From contig JAFIEQ010000020.1 of assembly GCA_020832455.1 (NCBI GenBank), positions 1-39,529 of the forward strand: a stretch of 39,529 bases of DNA. The letters are read 5' to 3'. Positions 1 to 8,779 of this stretch are shown here, in pieces. Below the pieces are notes generated by a model that was not told where the DNA came from, searched no databases, and saw nothing but the letters and a program-made list of their open reading frames with translations. The translations under genes were made by a program, and so were the position numbers. Origin of the DNA: Nitriliruptoraceae bacterium (lineage in GTDB: Bacteria; Actinomycetota; Nitriliruptoria; Nitriliruptorales; Nitriliruptoraceae). Every line of letters starts with the position of its first letter. The stretch's first letter is position 1.

Positions 1-363
1 AGGACGCTAGGCCGCGGGCCCAACATCCCACCCCCACACAACCATGAGGGCGTTGTGTAGCGATCGCCGCGCTGGGTGCGTCTTCCGCTACGCAACCAGG
101 CTGCCCTCGCGGCACGGCGGCCGATATCTGTCAGCGCCACGCCCGCGAACATCGCGACAACCGCCGTGTGTGCGCGATGCCGCGCGAGCGTGGTGCACGA
201 CCTCCGTACCTGCGAGGCGCGCGTGGATGTCGCGGCCGTCGCGACGGCGCGCGACGAGGCCAGAACCGTCGGTGCTCGCCGACGAGGGTCCCGCTGGTCG
301 ACGCGCCGGGACGCGCGCACGGATCGCAGCATCGTCGCCGCAGGCGCGGCGCGATGGGACCAC
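1..363. other. Gene-free left edge
   Basis: No convincing gene was found. Open frames here translate to Arg/Pro/Ser-rich, low-complexity sequence typical of shadow frames in high-GC DNA, with no recognisable motif and no good ribosome binding site. The only structure seen is a nested set of inverted repeats at 36-96, listed separately. The downstream end of the DUF6544-like gene lies at 364. Confidence 0.5.
36..96. repeat. Overlapping inverted repeats (alternative hairpins)
   Basis: A perfect 7-bp inverted repeat (ACACAAC at 36-42, GTTGTGT at 52-58) shares its right arm with a second one: GTTGTGTAGCG at 52-62 pairs with CGCTACGCAAC at 86-96, 10 of 11 bases. The two hairpins cannot form together. 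They could belong to a terminator or attenuator of a gene lying left of the window, or be chance. No U-tract is visible. Confidence 0.35.
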
Positions 364-1176
364 TCACGGATCCTCGGAGGTCCGCAGCTGCGCACCGGCG
401 GCGGTGTCGTAGGCGACGTGCTCGGTGGTCAGCCGGGCCCAGGGCGCGCCGTCGTCGATCCAGGTGACGGTGGTCTCAATGGGGAGCAACCGACCGTCGA
501 GCTCGCCCCAGCTCACGACGCCGTTCAGCCACAGGGTCCGCTCCTCGGCCTCCTCGCCCTTGAACCGCATCGACTCGAACCACGTGACCAGGCCGCTATC
601 CGGGGAGAACCGGGCGACGAAGACCTCCTCACCGTCGCGCCCCGGCACGTACAGCAGCGCCGTGTGGTCGTCGACCGGCTCCCAGCGCACCCGCGGGTCG
701 GTCACCCAGACGGACGGCATCCAGATGGCCTCGGCCCAGAGCGCCAGGTTCGCGCCCTGGTCGACCTCGGGCCCCTCGGCGACACCGAACGGCAGCTCGA
801 GACGGGCGGTGCCGTCGACGAAGGTCTCGTCGATGGTGAGCACACGCCCACCGAACCAGGTGACCTCGATGAGGTGGCGGTAGTCCTGACCCGTGGCGTG
901 GGTGAACCGCCAGCGGACCGGCAGCGTGATCCCGCTGACCCGCATGGTCCCGCGACCGGAGAGCGACGCATGGTCGATCACCGGGATCTCGTCGCCGTAG
1001 ACCTCCCGGTAGAAGCGCTCCACCGGGGCGGGGAGGCCCGTCGGCAGAGCCACGGTCGCGAGCTCGTCGACGCCCGCGGCTGGTACGGGCGCCGATCGCG
1101 GCGGCACCCGGAACCCTGCCCAGCCCAGACCCAGGACGAGGGCGAGGATGGCGATCAGGGCCGTGAACACCTTCAT
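364..1176 (-). CDS. DUF6544/DUF6920-like membrane-anchored protein
   Basis: The 270-aa product begins with a hydrophobic segment (about residues 4-22, [18 protein letters not shown]), which acts as an uncleaved anchor or signal peptide. The rest is a soluble domain beginning with a Leu-Pro-x-Pro-Val-x-Arg-Phe-Tyr motif near residue 50, typical of the DUF6544 family of unknown function. The body is rich in beta-strand-like alternating sequence with many Trp and acidic residues. The ATG at 1176 has GGAG about 10 bases upstream. It lies 68 bp downstream of the GNAT gene on the same strand, so co-transcription is possible. Family assignment is from sequence pattern memory; no biochemical role is known. 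Confidence 0.7.
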   Translation of the reverse strand: MKVFTALIAILALVLGLGWAGFRVPPRSAPVPAAGVDELATVALPTGLPAPVERFYREVYGDEIPVIDHASLSGRGTMRVSGITLPVRWRFTHATGQDYRHLIEVTWFGGRVLTIDETFVDGTARLELPFGVAEGPEVDQGANLALWAEAIWMPSVWVTDPRVRWEPVDDHTALLYVPGRDGEEVFVARFSPDSGLVTWFESMRFKGEEAEERTLWLNGVVSWGELDGRLLPIETTVTWIDDGAPWARLTTEHVAYDTAAGAQLRTSEDP

Positions 1177-1244
1177 GGTCGGTCCGCTCCGTGGTCGTGC
1201 ACGTGGTGGTCGACGCTCCCGTGTCCGGGAGCCACGACGGACGC

Positions 1245-1961
1245 TCAGCTGCCGCTCCCGTCGAGCCCAACGGTCGGCTCACGCCGCATGACCCACAGGC
1301 CGGGGAGCCACGCGGCATCCTCCACGTGGGTCACGATGGTGAACCCGAAGCTCTCGTAGAGCGGTGGGTTGACGGGGTCGGTGGTCTCCAGCCAGGCCGG
1401 TGTCCCGTCCTGGTCGCAACGGTCCAGCTGTCGGTCGAGCAGATGGCGCGCCAACCCCCGTCCCCGGAACTCAGGAGCCGTGGCGAGGAAGGCCAGGTGC
1501 CAGCTGGTGCCGGCGGAGGCGCGTGCCGACGCACGACGGCGCGACCGGGCCAACGGCATCGCGCGGTGGGCGTGCCCGAGCAGGACCGCGCCCTTGTGCG
1601 GGAGGGGACGCAGCACGCCCGGGACGGCGGGGATCGATCGCGCGAGCGCTCGGCCGAATCCCGACAGCGATCCGGCACCCGTCGCGGGTGGATGCCACAC
1701 GGCGACCCCGCCGAGGGTGCCGTCGACCAACGCCACGTGGACGGTCCCGAGCGGCATCACCCGACCGATCTCCAACCGTGACGCGATCCGGAGCATCGCC
1801 ACGCGGTCCTCGGCGTCCGGGATGAGCGCGACGTTGCCGGGCTCCTCGGCGAACCCACGTGCGAGCACGTCGATCGCTGCCTCGAGGTGGTCGGCCGTGA
1901 GGACGCGCACCTCGCGGGTCGCGCTCGAGGGTGCCGGGGATGCGACCGTCGTCGGGGTCAT
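1245..1961 (-). CDS. GNAT-family N-acetyltransferase
   Basis: The 238-aa product is a single GNAT domain. The acetyl-CoA binding loop (Q/R-x-x-G-x-G/A) appears as [12 protein letters not shown], preceded by the beta4 strand [12 protein letters not shown] and followed by the C-terminal [11 protein letters not shown] segment usual in this fold. Such enzymes transfer an acetyl group from acetyl-CoA to an amine; the substrate cannot be read from sequence. The start is ATG at 1961, chosen because AGGAGG lies just upstream (read on the minus strand), although the frame stays open to 2234. It may share a transcript with the DUF6544-like gene 68 bp downstream. Confidence 0.85.
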   Translation of the reverse strand: MTPTTVASPAPSSATREVRVLTADHLEAAIDVLARGFAEEPGNVALIPDAEDRVAMLRIASRLEIGRVMPLGTVHVALVDGTLGGVAVWHPPATGAGSLSGFGRALARSIPAVPGVLRPLPHKGAVLLGHAHRAMPLARSRRRASARASAGTSWHLAFLATAPEFRGRGLARHLLDRQLDRCDQDGTPAWLETTDPVNPPLYESFGFTIVTHVEDAAWLPGLWVMRREPTVGLDGSGS

Positions 1962-2245
1962 CGCAGATCCTCCTGTCCGCCGTCCACCATCACCGTTCCG
2001 CGCACGCGCGGCGAGGGGCCATGGACCCGAGCCGGGCGAGCCGGAGGTCCGTTGCGCCGCGACCCGGCCAGCACCTCGGGCCCCCGTTCTCGCCCGAGCC
2101 CCCCGCGCAACGCCCACCACGCCACGCCTCCGGGCCGCGCGTCCGAACAGCCGGTTGGCCGAAGGTCCGATGGCGCCGCCGGGACCGTCCAGCCAGGGTC
2201 GTGCGTTCGATGCCGTGATCTGCGGCTCCGGCACGGGAGCGTGGC
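1962..2245. promoter_or_regulatory. Divergent intergenic region
   Basis: These 284 bp separate the GNAT gene (minus) from the GltS-like gene (plus) and must carry both promoters. I see no strong -35/-10 pair, palindrome or RNA structure. A GGGAG at 2235-2239 probably serves as ribosome binding site for the GTG start at 2246. Confidence 0.3.
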
Positions 2246-3688
2246 GTGGAACAGCTCGGTCTGGCCCTGATCCTCGCCGGCGCGCTGCTGGTGATCGCGA
2301 AGCTGATCCGGCTGCGGTGGGGGCTCGCCCAGCGCCTGTTCCTGCCCAGCTCGATCATCGCCGGGGGCATCGCGCTGCTGCTCGGCCCGGACATCGCCGG
2401 CGCCGTCGGTGGCTGGGCCGGCACCGACGCGCTGCGTGAGGGCGGCGTGTTCGGCGCGACGGTGTTCGACGCCTGGGCCGACCTTCCCGGGCTGTTGATC
2501 TCCGTGGTGTTCGCCACGCTCTTCCTCGGCTCGCGTCTGCCGGCGCCGCGCCAGGCCGTGGACCTCGCCGGCCCCCAGCTCTCCCTGGGCGTCACGATGG
2601 GCAGCGGCCAGTACGTGATCGGGCTCCTGCTGGCCATCCTCGTGCTGACGCCGGTGTTCGGGATCGATCCGATGGTCGGCGCCCTGATCGAGGTCGGGTT
2701 CGAAGGCGGGCACGGGACCGCGGCGGGGCTCGGCGACACGTTCGCGGAACTGGGCTTCGAGGAGGGCGCCGACCTGGCGCTCGGACTGGCCACCGTGGGG
2801 GTCGTCTCCGGGGTGGTCATCGGGATCGCGCTGATCAACTGGGCGGTGCGGACCGGACGCACGGAGCTGCTGCAGGAACAGGCGGATGCCTCGCTCGCCC
2901 AGCAGATGGGGCTGTTCGAGCAGGAGGACCGGCGCCCGGGCTCGATCATGACCGTGCGTCCGGCATCGATCGAGCCACTCGCCATCCACTTCGGCGTGGT
3001 CGCCATCGCCATCCTGATCGGCCAGGGCTTCCTATCCGGCCTGCAGGCACTCGAGCGAGCGCTGTGGATCGACACGATCGAGCTGTTCTCCTACGTGCCG
3101 CTGTTCCCCCTCGCCATGCTGGGCGGCGTGGTCCTGCAGGTGCTGATCGACCGGTTCGACACCCGCGGGATCATCGACCGGGGCAGCATGGTCCGCCTGC
3201 AGGGCCTGGCGCTGGACCTGCTGATCGTGACCGCGCTCGGCACGCTGTCGCTCCAGGTCATCGCCGACAACCTCGGCCCGTTCGTGATCCTGGCCGTCGC
3301 CGGGATCGCGTGGAACCTCGGTGCGTTCCTGCTGTTCGCCCGGCGGATGATCCCGGAGTTCTGGTTCGAGCGCGGCATCGCCGACCTCGGCCAGTCGATG
3401 GGCGTGACCGCCACGGGGCTGATCCTGATGCGCGTCGCCGACCCCGATGGGCGTACCCCGGCCTACGAGGCGTTCGGCTACAAGCAGCTCGGTTTCGAAC
3501 CGTTCCTCGGAGGCGGGTTGATCACCGCGGCCTCCGTGCCGCTCATCGCACAGCTCGGCGCGGGCACGATGCTGGCGGTCATGAGCGTGGTGCTCGCCAT
3601 CGCCCTGGTCGTCGGGCTCGGCTACTACGGCCGCAAGGACCCCGACCCCGACATCCTCGCCCGCGCCGAGCGTGACCCCGACGAGTGA
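2246..3688 (+). CDS. GltS-like sodium:carboxylate symporter
   Basis: The 480-aa product is an integral membrane protein with about 10-12 hydrophobic segments in two halves. It resembles the sodium/glutamate symporter family (GltS, ESS family). The first half contains GIDPMVGAL followed by GFEGGHGTAAG, matching the conserved GGHGT re-entrant motif of GltS. The second half has a counterpart near FGYKQLGFEPFLGGG. It is longer than E. coli GltS (about 400 aa), with a hydrophilic central loop (about residues 205-245) and a charged C-terminal tail. The start is GTG at 2246 with GGGAG upstream. Glutamate as substrate is only an inference; the next genes degrade allantoin, so another anion is possible. 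Confidence 0.75.
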   Translation: MEQLGLALILAGALLVIAKLIRLRWGLAQRLFLPSSIIAGGIALLLGPDIAGAVGGWAGTDALREGGVFGATVFDAWADLPGLLISVVFATLFLGSRLPAPRQAVDLAGPQLSLGVTMGSGQYVIGLLLAILVLTPVFGIDPMVGALIEVGFEGGHGTAAGLGDTFAELGFEEGADLALGLATVGVVSGVVIGIALINWAVRTGRTELLQEQADASLAQQMGLFEQEDRRPGSIMTVRPASIEPLAIHFGVVAIAILIGQGFLSGLQALERALWIDTIELFSYVPLFPLAMLGGVVLQVLIDRFDTRGIIDRGSMVRLQGLALDLLIVTALGTLSLQVIADNLGPFVILAVAGIAWNLGAFLLFARRMIPEFWFERGIADLGQSMGVTATGLILMRVADPDGRTPAYEAFGYKQLGFEPFLGGGLITAASVPLIAQLGAGTMLAVMSVVLAIALVVGLGYYGRKDPDPDILARAERDPDE

Positions 3689-3815
3689 CCCCCGCGCGTG
3701 CCCCCGCGTCGCGCGCGGTCGCTCGCGACACGAGCGGTACAGGACGCGCCCTGGCCCCGGGCGTGCTACCTCTGGGCGCCGTCACTCGCTCCCGGCCGGA
3801 TCGGAACACGCGGGC
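3689..3815. promoter_or_regulatory. Region upstream of allantoinase
   Basis: 127 bp of very GC-rich DNA between the symporter and the purine catabolism operon. An operon promoter would be expected here if the operon is not read through from the symporter, but no clear -35/-10 pair can be named. Confidence 0.2.
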
Positions 3816-5195
3816 ATGTCCACCGCTCCCACCCCAGACGACCCCGTGCGTCGCCCGACCGCCGTGCGCAGCACCCGGGTCGTGTGTCCCGACGGCGTAC
3901 GCCCCGCCACGGTCCTGCTCGCCGACGGTCGGATCACCGCGGTCACCGCGCACGAGGAGCGTCCCCCCGGCTGCCTCGACGTCGACGAGTTGCTCGTGCT
4001 GCCCGGCTTCGTCGACAGCCACGTGCACGTCAACGAGCCCGGGCGGACCGAGTGGGAGGGGTTCGCGACCGCGACCCACGCCGCAGCGCTGGCCGGGATC
4101 ACCACGATCGTGGACATGCCGCTCAACTCCCTGCCGCCGACGGTCGACGTCGACGCGCTGGCCGTCAAGCGTGAGGCCGCCCGCGCACAGGTCCACGTGG
4201 ACGTCGCGTTCTGGGGCGGGGTCGTGCCCGGCAGCGAGGGGCACATCGGCGCGCTGGCCGCGGCCGGGGTGTGCGGCTTCAAGCTGTTCACCTGCGACTC
4301 CGGCGTGCCGGAGTTCGGCGGGTTCCCGCCGGACGGCCTGCGCGACGTGCTCACCCGGACCGGGGCGACCGGCCTGCCGCTCATCGTCCACGCGGAGGAT
4401 CCCGCGGTGCTCGCGGCCCACACCCCACCGCCGGACGCCGACCCGCGCGCCTACGCCAGCTGGCTGGACAGCCGTCCCCCCGACACCGAGGTGGCGGCGA
4501 TCACCGCGCTCATCGACGCGGTCCGTGCCACCGGGGCACCGGCGCACGTCCTACACCTGTCCGCCGCCGACGCGCTGCACCCGCTGCGACAGGCCCGCGG
4601 TGCCGGGCTGCCCATCACCGTGGAGACCTGCCCGCACTACCTGTGCCTGCAGGCCGAGGACATCGCCGACGGCGACCCGCGGGTCAAGTGCGCCCCGCCG
4701 GTCCGCGATGCAGCCAACCGCGCCGCGCTGTGGGAGGCCGTCCACGACGGCACCATCGACGCGGTGGTCAGCGACCACAGCCCCTCCCCGGCGGCCGGCA
4801 AGCACCTCGACTCCGGCGACGTGCTGGCCGCCTGGGGCGGTATCGCCTCGTTGCAGCTCGGCCCGTCGTTGGTGCTGACCGAGCGCCCGGAGCTCGCACC
4901 CACCCGCCTCGCGGACCTGATGGCGACCGGTCCCGCACGCATCGCCGGGCTGCCTGCCAAGGGGCGTATCGTGGCCGGCGCGGACGCGGACCTCGCGATC
5001 GTCGATCCGGACCACCGGGTCACGGTGGACGCGGGGGCGCTCGCACACCGCCACCCGATCACCCCCTACGACGGCTGGCAGCTGACCGGCGCCACCCGAC
5101 ACACCGTGCGCGCCGGGCAGCTGATCGTCGAGGACGGGACGCTCGTCGCCCCGGCGACGGGCCGCCTGCTGACGCGGTCCGGTCCGACCGGCTGA
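3816..5195 (+). CDS. allB: Allantoinase
   Basis: Hydrolyses allantoin to allantoate, the third step from 5-hydroxyisourate in purine-ring degradation; cytosolic metal-dependent amidohydrolase. The 459-aa protein has the family's metal ligands: HVH at residues 69-71, Lys156 in GFKLF (normally carbamylated), His192 in IVHAED, His247 in HVLHLS, and Asp320 in SDHSPS. The NEPGRTEWEGF segment after HVH and DMPLNS near 100 distinguish allantoinases from dihydroorotases. The ATG at 3816 places the start just ahead of the domain; its ribosome binding site is weak. It heads an operon with allantoicase/OHCU decarboxylase, HIU hydrolase and a DUF6986 aldolase. Confidence 0.93.
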   Translation: MSTAPTPDDPVRRPTAVRSTRVVCPDGVRPATVLLADGRITAVTAHEERPPGCLDVDELLVLPGFVDSHVHVNEPGRTEWEGFATATHAAALAGITTIVDMPLNSLPPTVDVDALAVKREAARAQVHVDVAFWGGVVPGSEGHIGALAAAGVCGFKLFTCDSGVPEFGGFPPDGLRDVLTRTGATGLPLIVHAEDPAVLAAHTPPPDADPRAYASWLDSRPPDTEVAAITALIDAVRATGAPAHVLHLSAADALHPLRQARGAGLPITVETCPHYLCLQAEDIADGDPRVKCAPPVRDAANRAALWEAVHDGTIDAVVSDHSPSPAAGKHLDSGDVLAAWGGIASLQLGPSLVLTERPELAPTRLADLMATGPARIAGLPAKGRIVAGADADLAIVDPDHRVTVDAGALAHRHPITPYDGWQLTGATRHTVRAGQLIVEDGTLVAPATGRLLTRSGPTG

Positions 5196-5220
5196 CGGCG
5201 ACCCCGAGCCATCCCGGCGA

Positions 5221-5280
5221 CCCCGCACGACCCAGAGCGACCCAGAGCGACCCAGAGCGACCCAGAGCGACCCCGCACGA
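5221..5280 (+). repeat. Tandem 10-bp repeats between allB and allantoicase gene
   Basis: Four perfect copies of CCCAGAGCGA (5231-5270) are flanked on each side by the related CCCCGCACGA (5221-5230 and 5271-5280), giving six in-phase 10-bp units. The copy directly before 5221 (ATCCCGGCGA) is a more diverged unit. The block ends just before the GAGGAG ribosome binding site of the next gene. A 10-bp period places every copy on the same DNA face. Confidence 0.9.
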
Positions 5281-5294
5281 TCCGAGGAGCCCCC

Positions 5295-7022
5295 GTGCCC
5301 ACCCCCGAGGCGTCCGACGCGACCACCGTGGACCCGACGACGCTGCCCGACGCGGACCCCGGCTCCGACCCGGCCGCCGAGACCACCGTGGACACGGGCG
5401 TCGACCCCGTCAGCGACGACGACGCCCACCAGCGCCACGAACGCCACGAGTTCGGCGCGTCGAGCGCGCCACCCCGCCCCGGCGAGGACCGCGACCGACC
5501 CGCGGGCCCGGCCTACGCCGACGCGGACGAGCCCGGGTTCACCGCCGCGGTCGACCTCGCGGCGCGCCGGCTGGGCGGGATGGTGCTGTCCGCCACCGAC
5601 GAGTTCTTCGGACCCAAGGAAGCACTGCTCGACCCCCAACCGCCGAGCTACGACGCCACCGCCTACTACGACCGCGGGAAGGTCATGGATGGCTGGGAGA
5701 CCCGGCGACGTCGGGAGCAGGGCACCGACCACGCGGTGGTCCGCCTCGGTGTCGCGGGTGTGCTCGAGGCACTGGTCGTCGACACGACCCACTTCCGGGG
5801 CAACGCACCGGCAGCGGTGTCGTGCGAGGGCTGCGTCACGGGCGGTGGACCGCCGGGCCCCGACACCACCTGGTGGCCGCTGCTGCCGCGCACGGACGTC
5901 CGACCAGACCACCGGCAGACGATCGCCATCGACGCCGTCTCCCGGGTGACCCACCTGCGCTTCTCCATGATCCCCGACGGCGGCGTCGCCCGACTGCGCG
6001 CCCTGGGCCGGCCCCTGGTGGACCTCCACGAGGCGGCCGACCTGCACGGGCGGCTCGACCTGGCCGCGGCGATCAACGGCGGCCGCGCGGTCGGCTGCTC
6101 GGACGAGTTCTTCTCCTCACCGCACAACCTGATCATGGTCGGCGACGCGATCGACATGGCGGACGGCTGGGAGACACGACGACGGCGGGGTGCGGGCGAG
6201 GACTGGGCCATCCTGGAGCTGGCGGCATCGGGCTCGATCGACCGCATCGAACTCGACACCACCCACTACAAGGGCAACCACCCGCACCGCGTGGTCGTCG
6301 AGGGGACCCACGCGCCCAACGCCTCGCTCGAGACGCTGCGTGGTGGCACGTGGACCACCATCGTCGCCGCACGACCCACCGAGCCCCACCACCGCCACGT
6401 CGTGGAGGTCACCCCGACCGAGCCGGTCACCCACCTGCGCCTGCGGGTCCTGCCCGACGGAGGGGTGGCGCGGCTCCGGGCCTACGGGACCATCGACGAG
6501 GACGGCTGGCGACGCCACGGTCTGGCGATGCTCGACGCGGCCGACGACGACCTCGCGCGCGCCCGCCTGCACGCCACCTGTGGCTCACGCCGGTGGGTGG
6601 AACGGATGCTCGACGCTCGACCGTTCTCCACGATCGACGAGCTGCACACCGTGGCGCGACGGATCTGGGACGCGCTCGATCCCGAGGACCACCTGGAGGC
6701 CTTCGCCGCGCACCCACGGATCGGTGAGCGCAGCGACTCCGCCGCATCCCGGCGCGAGCAGGCCGCGGTCGACGACGCCGAGCGGGCGGTGCTCGAGGCC
6801 CTGGAGGCCGGCAACCGCGACTACGAGGAGCGCTTCGGCCACGTGTTCCTGATCCGGGCCGCCGGCCGGTCCGCGGATGAGATGCTGGCCGCGTTGCAGC
6901 AGCGCCTGGACCACGACCCGGCGACCGAGCGGCGCATCGCCGCCGAGCAGCAGGCGGAGATCACCGCACTGCGCCTCGAGCACCTGATCCGCCACGGCGT
7001 GCGCCACCACCAGCCCGACTGA
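5295..7022 (+). CDS. Bifunctional allantoicase / OHCU decarboxylase
   Basis: A 575-aa fusion of two purine catabolism enzymes. Residues 1-75 are a Thr/Pro/Asp-rich, probably disordered leader. Residues about 80-400 hold the two allantoicase repeats, each with a DEFF motif followed by DGWETRRRR (first near 95-145, second near 270-300) and a matching DTTHF/DTTHY segment; allantoicase splits allantoate into ureidoglycolate and urea. Residues about 405-570 match OHCU decarboxylase (2-oxo-4-hydroxy-4-carboxy-5-ureidoimidazoline to S-allantoin), with AHPRIGER (catalytic His), the EQ of RREQAAV, and GHVFLIRAAGRSADEML. The GTG at 5295 has GAGGAG 5 bases upstream. The fusion joins non-consecutive steps flanking allantoinase. 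Both halves look intact. Confidence 0.9.
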   Translation: MPTPEASDATTVDPTTLPDADPGSDPAAETTVDTGVDPVSDDDAHQRHERHEFGASSAPPRPGEDRDRPAGPAYADADEPGFTAAVDLAARRLGGMVLSATDEFFGPKEALLDPQPPSYDATAYYDRGKVMDGWETRRRREQGTDHAVVRLGVAGVLEALVVDTTHFRGNAPAAVSCEGCVTGGGPPGPDTTWWPLLPRTDVRPDHRQTIAIDAVSRVTHLRFSMIPDGGVARLRALGRPLVDLHEAADLHGRLDLAAAINGGRAVGCSDEFFSSPHNLIMVGDAIDMADGWETRRRRGAGEDWAILELAASGSIDRIELDTTHYKGNHPHRVVVEGTHAPNASLETLRGGTWTTIVAARPTEPHHRHVVEVTPTEPVTHLRLRVLPDGGVARLRAYGTIDEDGWRRHGLAMLDAADDDLARARLHATCGSRRWVERMLDARPFSTIDELHTVARRIWDALDPEDHLEAFAAHPRIGERSDSAASRREQAAVDDAERAVLEALEAGNRDYEERFGHVFLIRAAGRSADEMLAALQQRLDHDPATERRIAAEQQAEITALRLEHLIRHGVRHHQPD

Positions 7023-7041
7023 ACGCCGTCCGACCCCGCCG

Positions 7042-7079
7042 CCCCACCGACCTGGCCCGACCCCACCGACCCGGCCCGA
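7042..7079 (+). repeat. Two tandem 19-bp repeats in intercistronic gap
   Basis: CCCCACCGACCTGGCCCGA (7042-7060) is followed directly by CCCCACCGACCCGGCCCGA (7061-7079), one mismatch. The block sits between the fused gene's stop and the GAGGAG ribosome binding site at 7082-7087 of the HIU hydrolase gene. Its position mirrors the 10-bp repeat array in the previous intercistronic gap. Confidence 0.85.
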
Positions 7080-7092
7080 CCGAGGAGCCGCC

Positions 7093-7428
7093 GTGAGCCT
7101 GTCCACCCACGTGCTCGATCTCACCGCCGGACGCCCCGCCCCGGACCTGGCCGTGCGCTGCGTCCGCGTCACCGACGACGGCGACGTCGAGGTGGCGACC
7201 GCCCGGACCGACGAGGACGGCCGGGTCGGCGACCTCGTCCCCGCCGGCGAGCTGCAGGCCGGTGACCACCGGCTGACTTTCGCGACCGGCCCGTGGGCCG
7301 CGGCCCCCGCCCGCGAGAGCTTCTACCCCGAGGTCGTGGTCACGTTCACGGTCACCGACCCCGACCAGCACCACCACGTACCGCTGCTGCTCAGCCCCCA
7401 CGGCTACAGCACCTACCGCGGGAGCTGA
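7093..7428 (+). CDS. hiuH: 5-hydroxyisourate hydrolase (transthyretin-like)
   Basis: Hydrolyses 5-hydroxyisourate, the product of urate oxidase, to OHCU. At 111 aa it has the usual family length. The N-terminal LSTHVLD carries the first active-site His. The middle TARTDEDGRV holds the conserved Arg region. The C-terminal HHHVPLLLSPHGYSTYRGS ends in the YRGS tetrapeptide that defines HIU hydrolases against true transthyretins. The GTG start has GAGGAG 5 bases upstream. The gene sits 70 bp after the fused decarboxylase that uses its product, and 4 bp before the next gene. Confidence 0.95.
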   Translation: MSLSTHVLDLTAGRPAPDLAVRCVRVTDDGDVEVATARTDEDGRVGDLVPAGELQAGDHRLTFATGPWAAAPARESFYPEVVVTFTVTDPDQHHHVPLLLSPHGYSTYRGS

Positions 7429-7432
7429 GCCG

Positions 7433-8653
7433 ATGACCGCCACCGGTCCGACGCTGGATCAGGCGACGATCGCCGCGCTGCTGGCCCCGGTCGCGGCCGG
7501 CGACGCCGCCGCGGCAGCCGCCTGGCCCGGTCCGTCCCGCACACGCCAGCCCGTGCAGGTGCTCTACGTCCCGGCGGACCGCGTCACCGACACGCTCCTC
7601 GCGGACCTCCGCACCGAGAGCCTGCGGCTGCTCGACACGCACGCACCCGACCCGGTCGCCTTCGCCGCGGCGATGGACATGGCGGACGTCGACCTCGCGG
7701 CCCGCGTGCGTGCCCGGGTCGCCACCAAGCTCGCGAGCGAACCGGTCGAGGACCTGCGCGTCGACGTCGAGGACGGCTACCTCGGCCGGGATGCGGCCAC
7801 CGAGGCTCACGACGTGGAAGCCGCGGCGCGCACGCTGGCCGCGGCGCACGCGGACGGCACCGCCCCGCCGTTCTTCGGGATCCGGGTGAAGTCGTTCACC
7901 GACGGCCTCGCGCCCCGCAGCGTCGCCTCGCTCGACCGGTTCGTCACGACCCTGCTGGAGGTCGGCGGGGACCTGCCGGCGGGACTGCGGATCACCTTCC
8001 CGAAGATCGTCGCCGTCGAGCACGTCGCCGCGTTCGCGGCGGTGTGCGACCGGCTGGAGTCGGCGCTCGGCCTGCCGCAAGGACGCCTGCGCTTCGAGTG
8101 CCAGATCGAGACGACCGCGTCGGTGATCGGCGCCGACGGGCGCATCGTGCTGCGCGACCTGCGCGAGGCCGCGGAGGGGCGGCTCGCGGCGGTCCACCTC
8201 GGCGTCTACGACCTGACCGCCGGCCTCGGGCTGCCGCCCGGTGAGCAGCGCCCGGAACATCCGGCCTGTGACCTGGTCCGCCAGCTGATGCAGCTGACCT
8301 TCGCGGGTACGGAGGTGGAGCGCTCCGACGGGTCGGTGAACGCGGTCCCCGCCAGCGACGACACCGCCGAGGTGGTCCGGGTCTGGCGGCGCCACACCGC
8401 GGCGGTGCGCCACGGGTTGGCGGGCGGCGAGGTGCAGGGCTGGGACCTGCACGTGGCCCACCTGGTCAGCCGGTACGCGACCGTCTACGCCCACCTGCTC
8501 GACGGCATCGACGACGTGCTGGCCCGGCTGCGGGCGTGGGAGCGGGGCGAGGCATCGGGCGGCCAACTCGATGAACCCGCCACGGTCCGCCGGCTGCAGG
8601 CCCAGGTGGACCGGGCCATCGCCTGCGGGGCCCTCGATCCGCACGCCGGGTAG
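7433..8653 (+). CDS. DUF6986 aldolase, CitE/HpcH superfamily
   Basis: The 406-aa product resembles the DUF6986 group of the HpcH/HpaI-CitE TIM-barrel superfamily. Visible features are DVEDGY near residue 108, FGIRVKSF near 148, the Mg-binding FECQIETTASVIG near 220-235, and HLGVYDLTAGLGL near 260. Relatives in the superfamily cleave or form C-C bonds of acyl-CoA or 2-oxo acids. Position at the end of a purine degradation operon suggests it handles a glyoxylate-derived product, but that is inference. The ATG lies 4 bp after the hiuH stop, with GGAG inside the end of hiuH, implying coupled translation. Confidence 0.75.
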   Translation: MTATGPTLDQATIAALLAPVAAGDAAAAAAWPGPSRTRQPVQVLYVPADRVTDTLLADLRTESLRLLDTHAPDPVAFAAAMDMADVDLAARVRARVATKLASEPVEDLRVDVEDGYLGRDAATEAHDVEAAARTLAAAHADGTAPPFFGIRVKSFTDGLAPRSVASLDRFVTTLLEVGGDLPAGLRITFPKIVAVEHVAAFAAVCDRLESALGLPQGRLRFECQIETTASVIGADGRIVLRDLREAAEGRLAAVHLGVYDLTAGLGLPPGEQRPEHPACDLVRQLMQLTFAGTEVERSDGSVNAVPASDDTAEVVRVWRRHTAAVRHGLAGGEVQGWDLHVAHLVSRYATVYAHLLDGIDDVLARLRAWERGEASGGQLDEPATVRRLQAQVDRAIACGALDPHAG

Positions 8654-8735
8654 GGAGCACGCCGCCCGTCGGGCTCGCACCGCCCGTTCGTTCGGACGGT
8701 GCCCCGACGTCCGGTGGCAGCGACGCGCCACTCGT

Positions 8736-8741
8736 TAGCGT
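8736..8741 (+). promoter_or_regulatory. Candidate -10 element TAGCGT
   Basis: TAGCGT fits the TANNNT actinobacterial -10 pattern. It lies about 40 bp before the proposed GTG start of the small membrane protein gene. No convincing -35 is present. The same hexamer recurs ahead of three other starts in this window. Confidence 0.3.
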
Positions 8742-8779
8742 GCGTGCTCCACGGACCGCGACCACGGGAGTTCGCCAGC

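Noticed and set aside
3816..5195. Dihydroorotase (PyrC)
   Set aside because: NEPGRTEWEGF and DMPLNS motifs and the allantoicase/HIU hydrolase neighbours indicate allantoinase.
5221..5280. CRISPR-like array
   Set aside because: Units of 10 bp with no spacers and no cas genes; simple tandem repeats.
4271..6727. Plus-strand frame of over 800 codons overlapping allantoinase and allantoicase genes
   Set aside because: It is the +1/+2 shadow of two well-supported enzymes and is almost entirely Arg/Gly/Pro.
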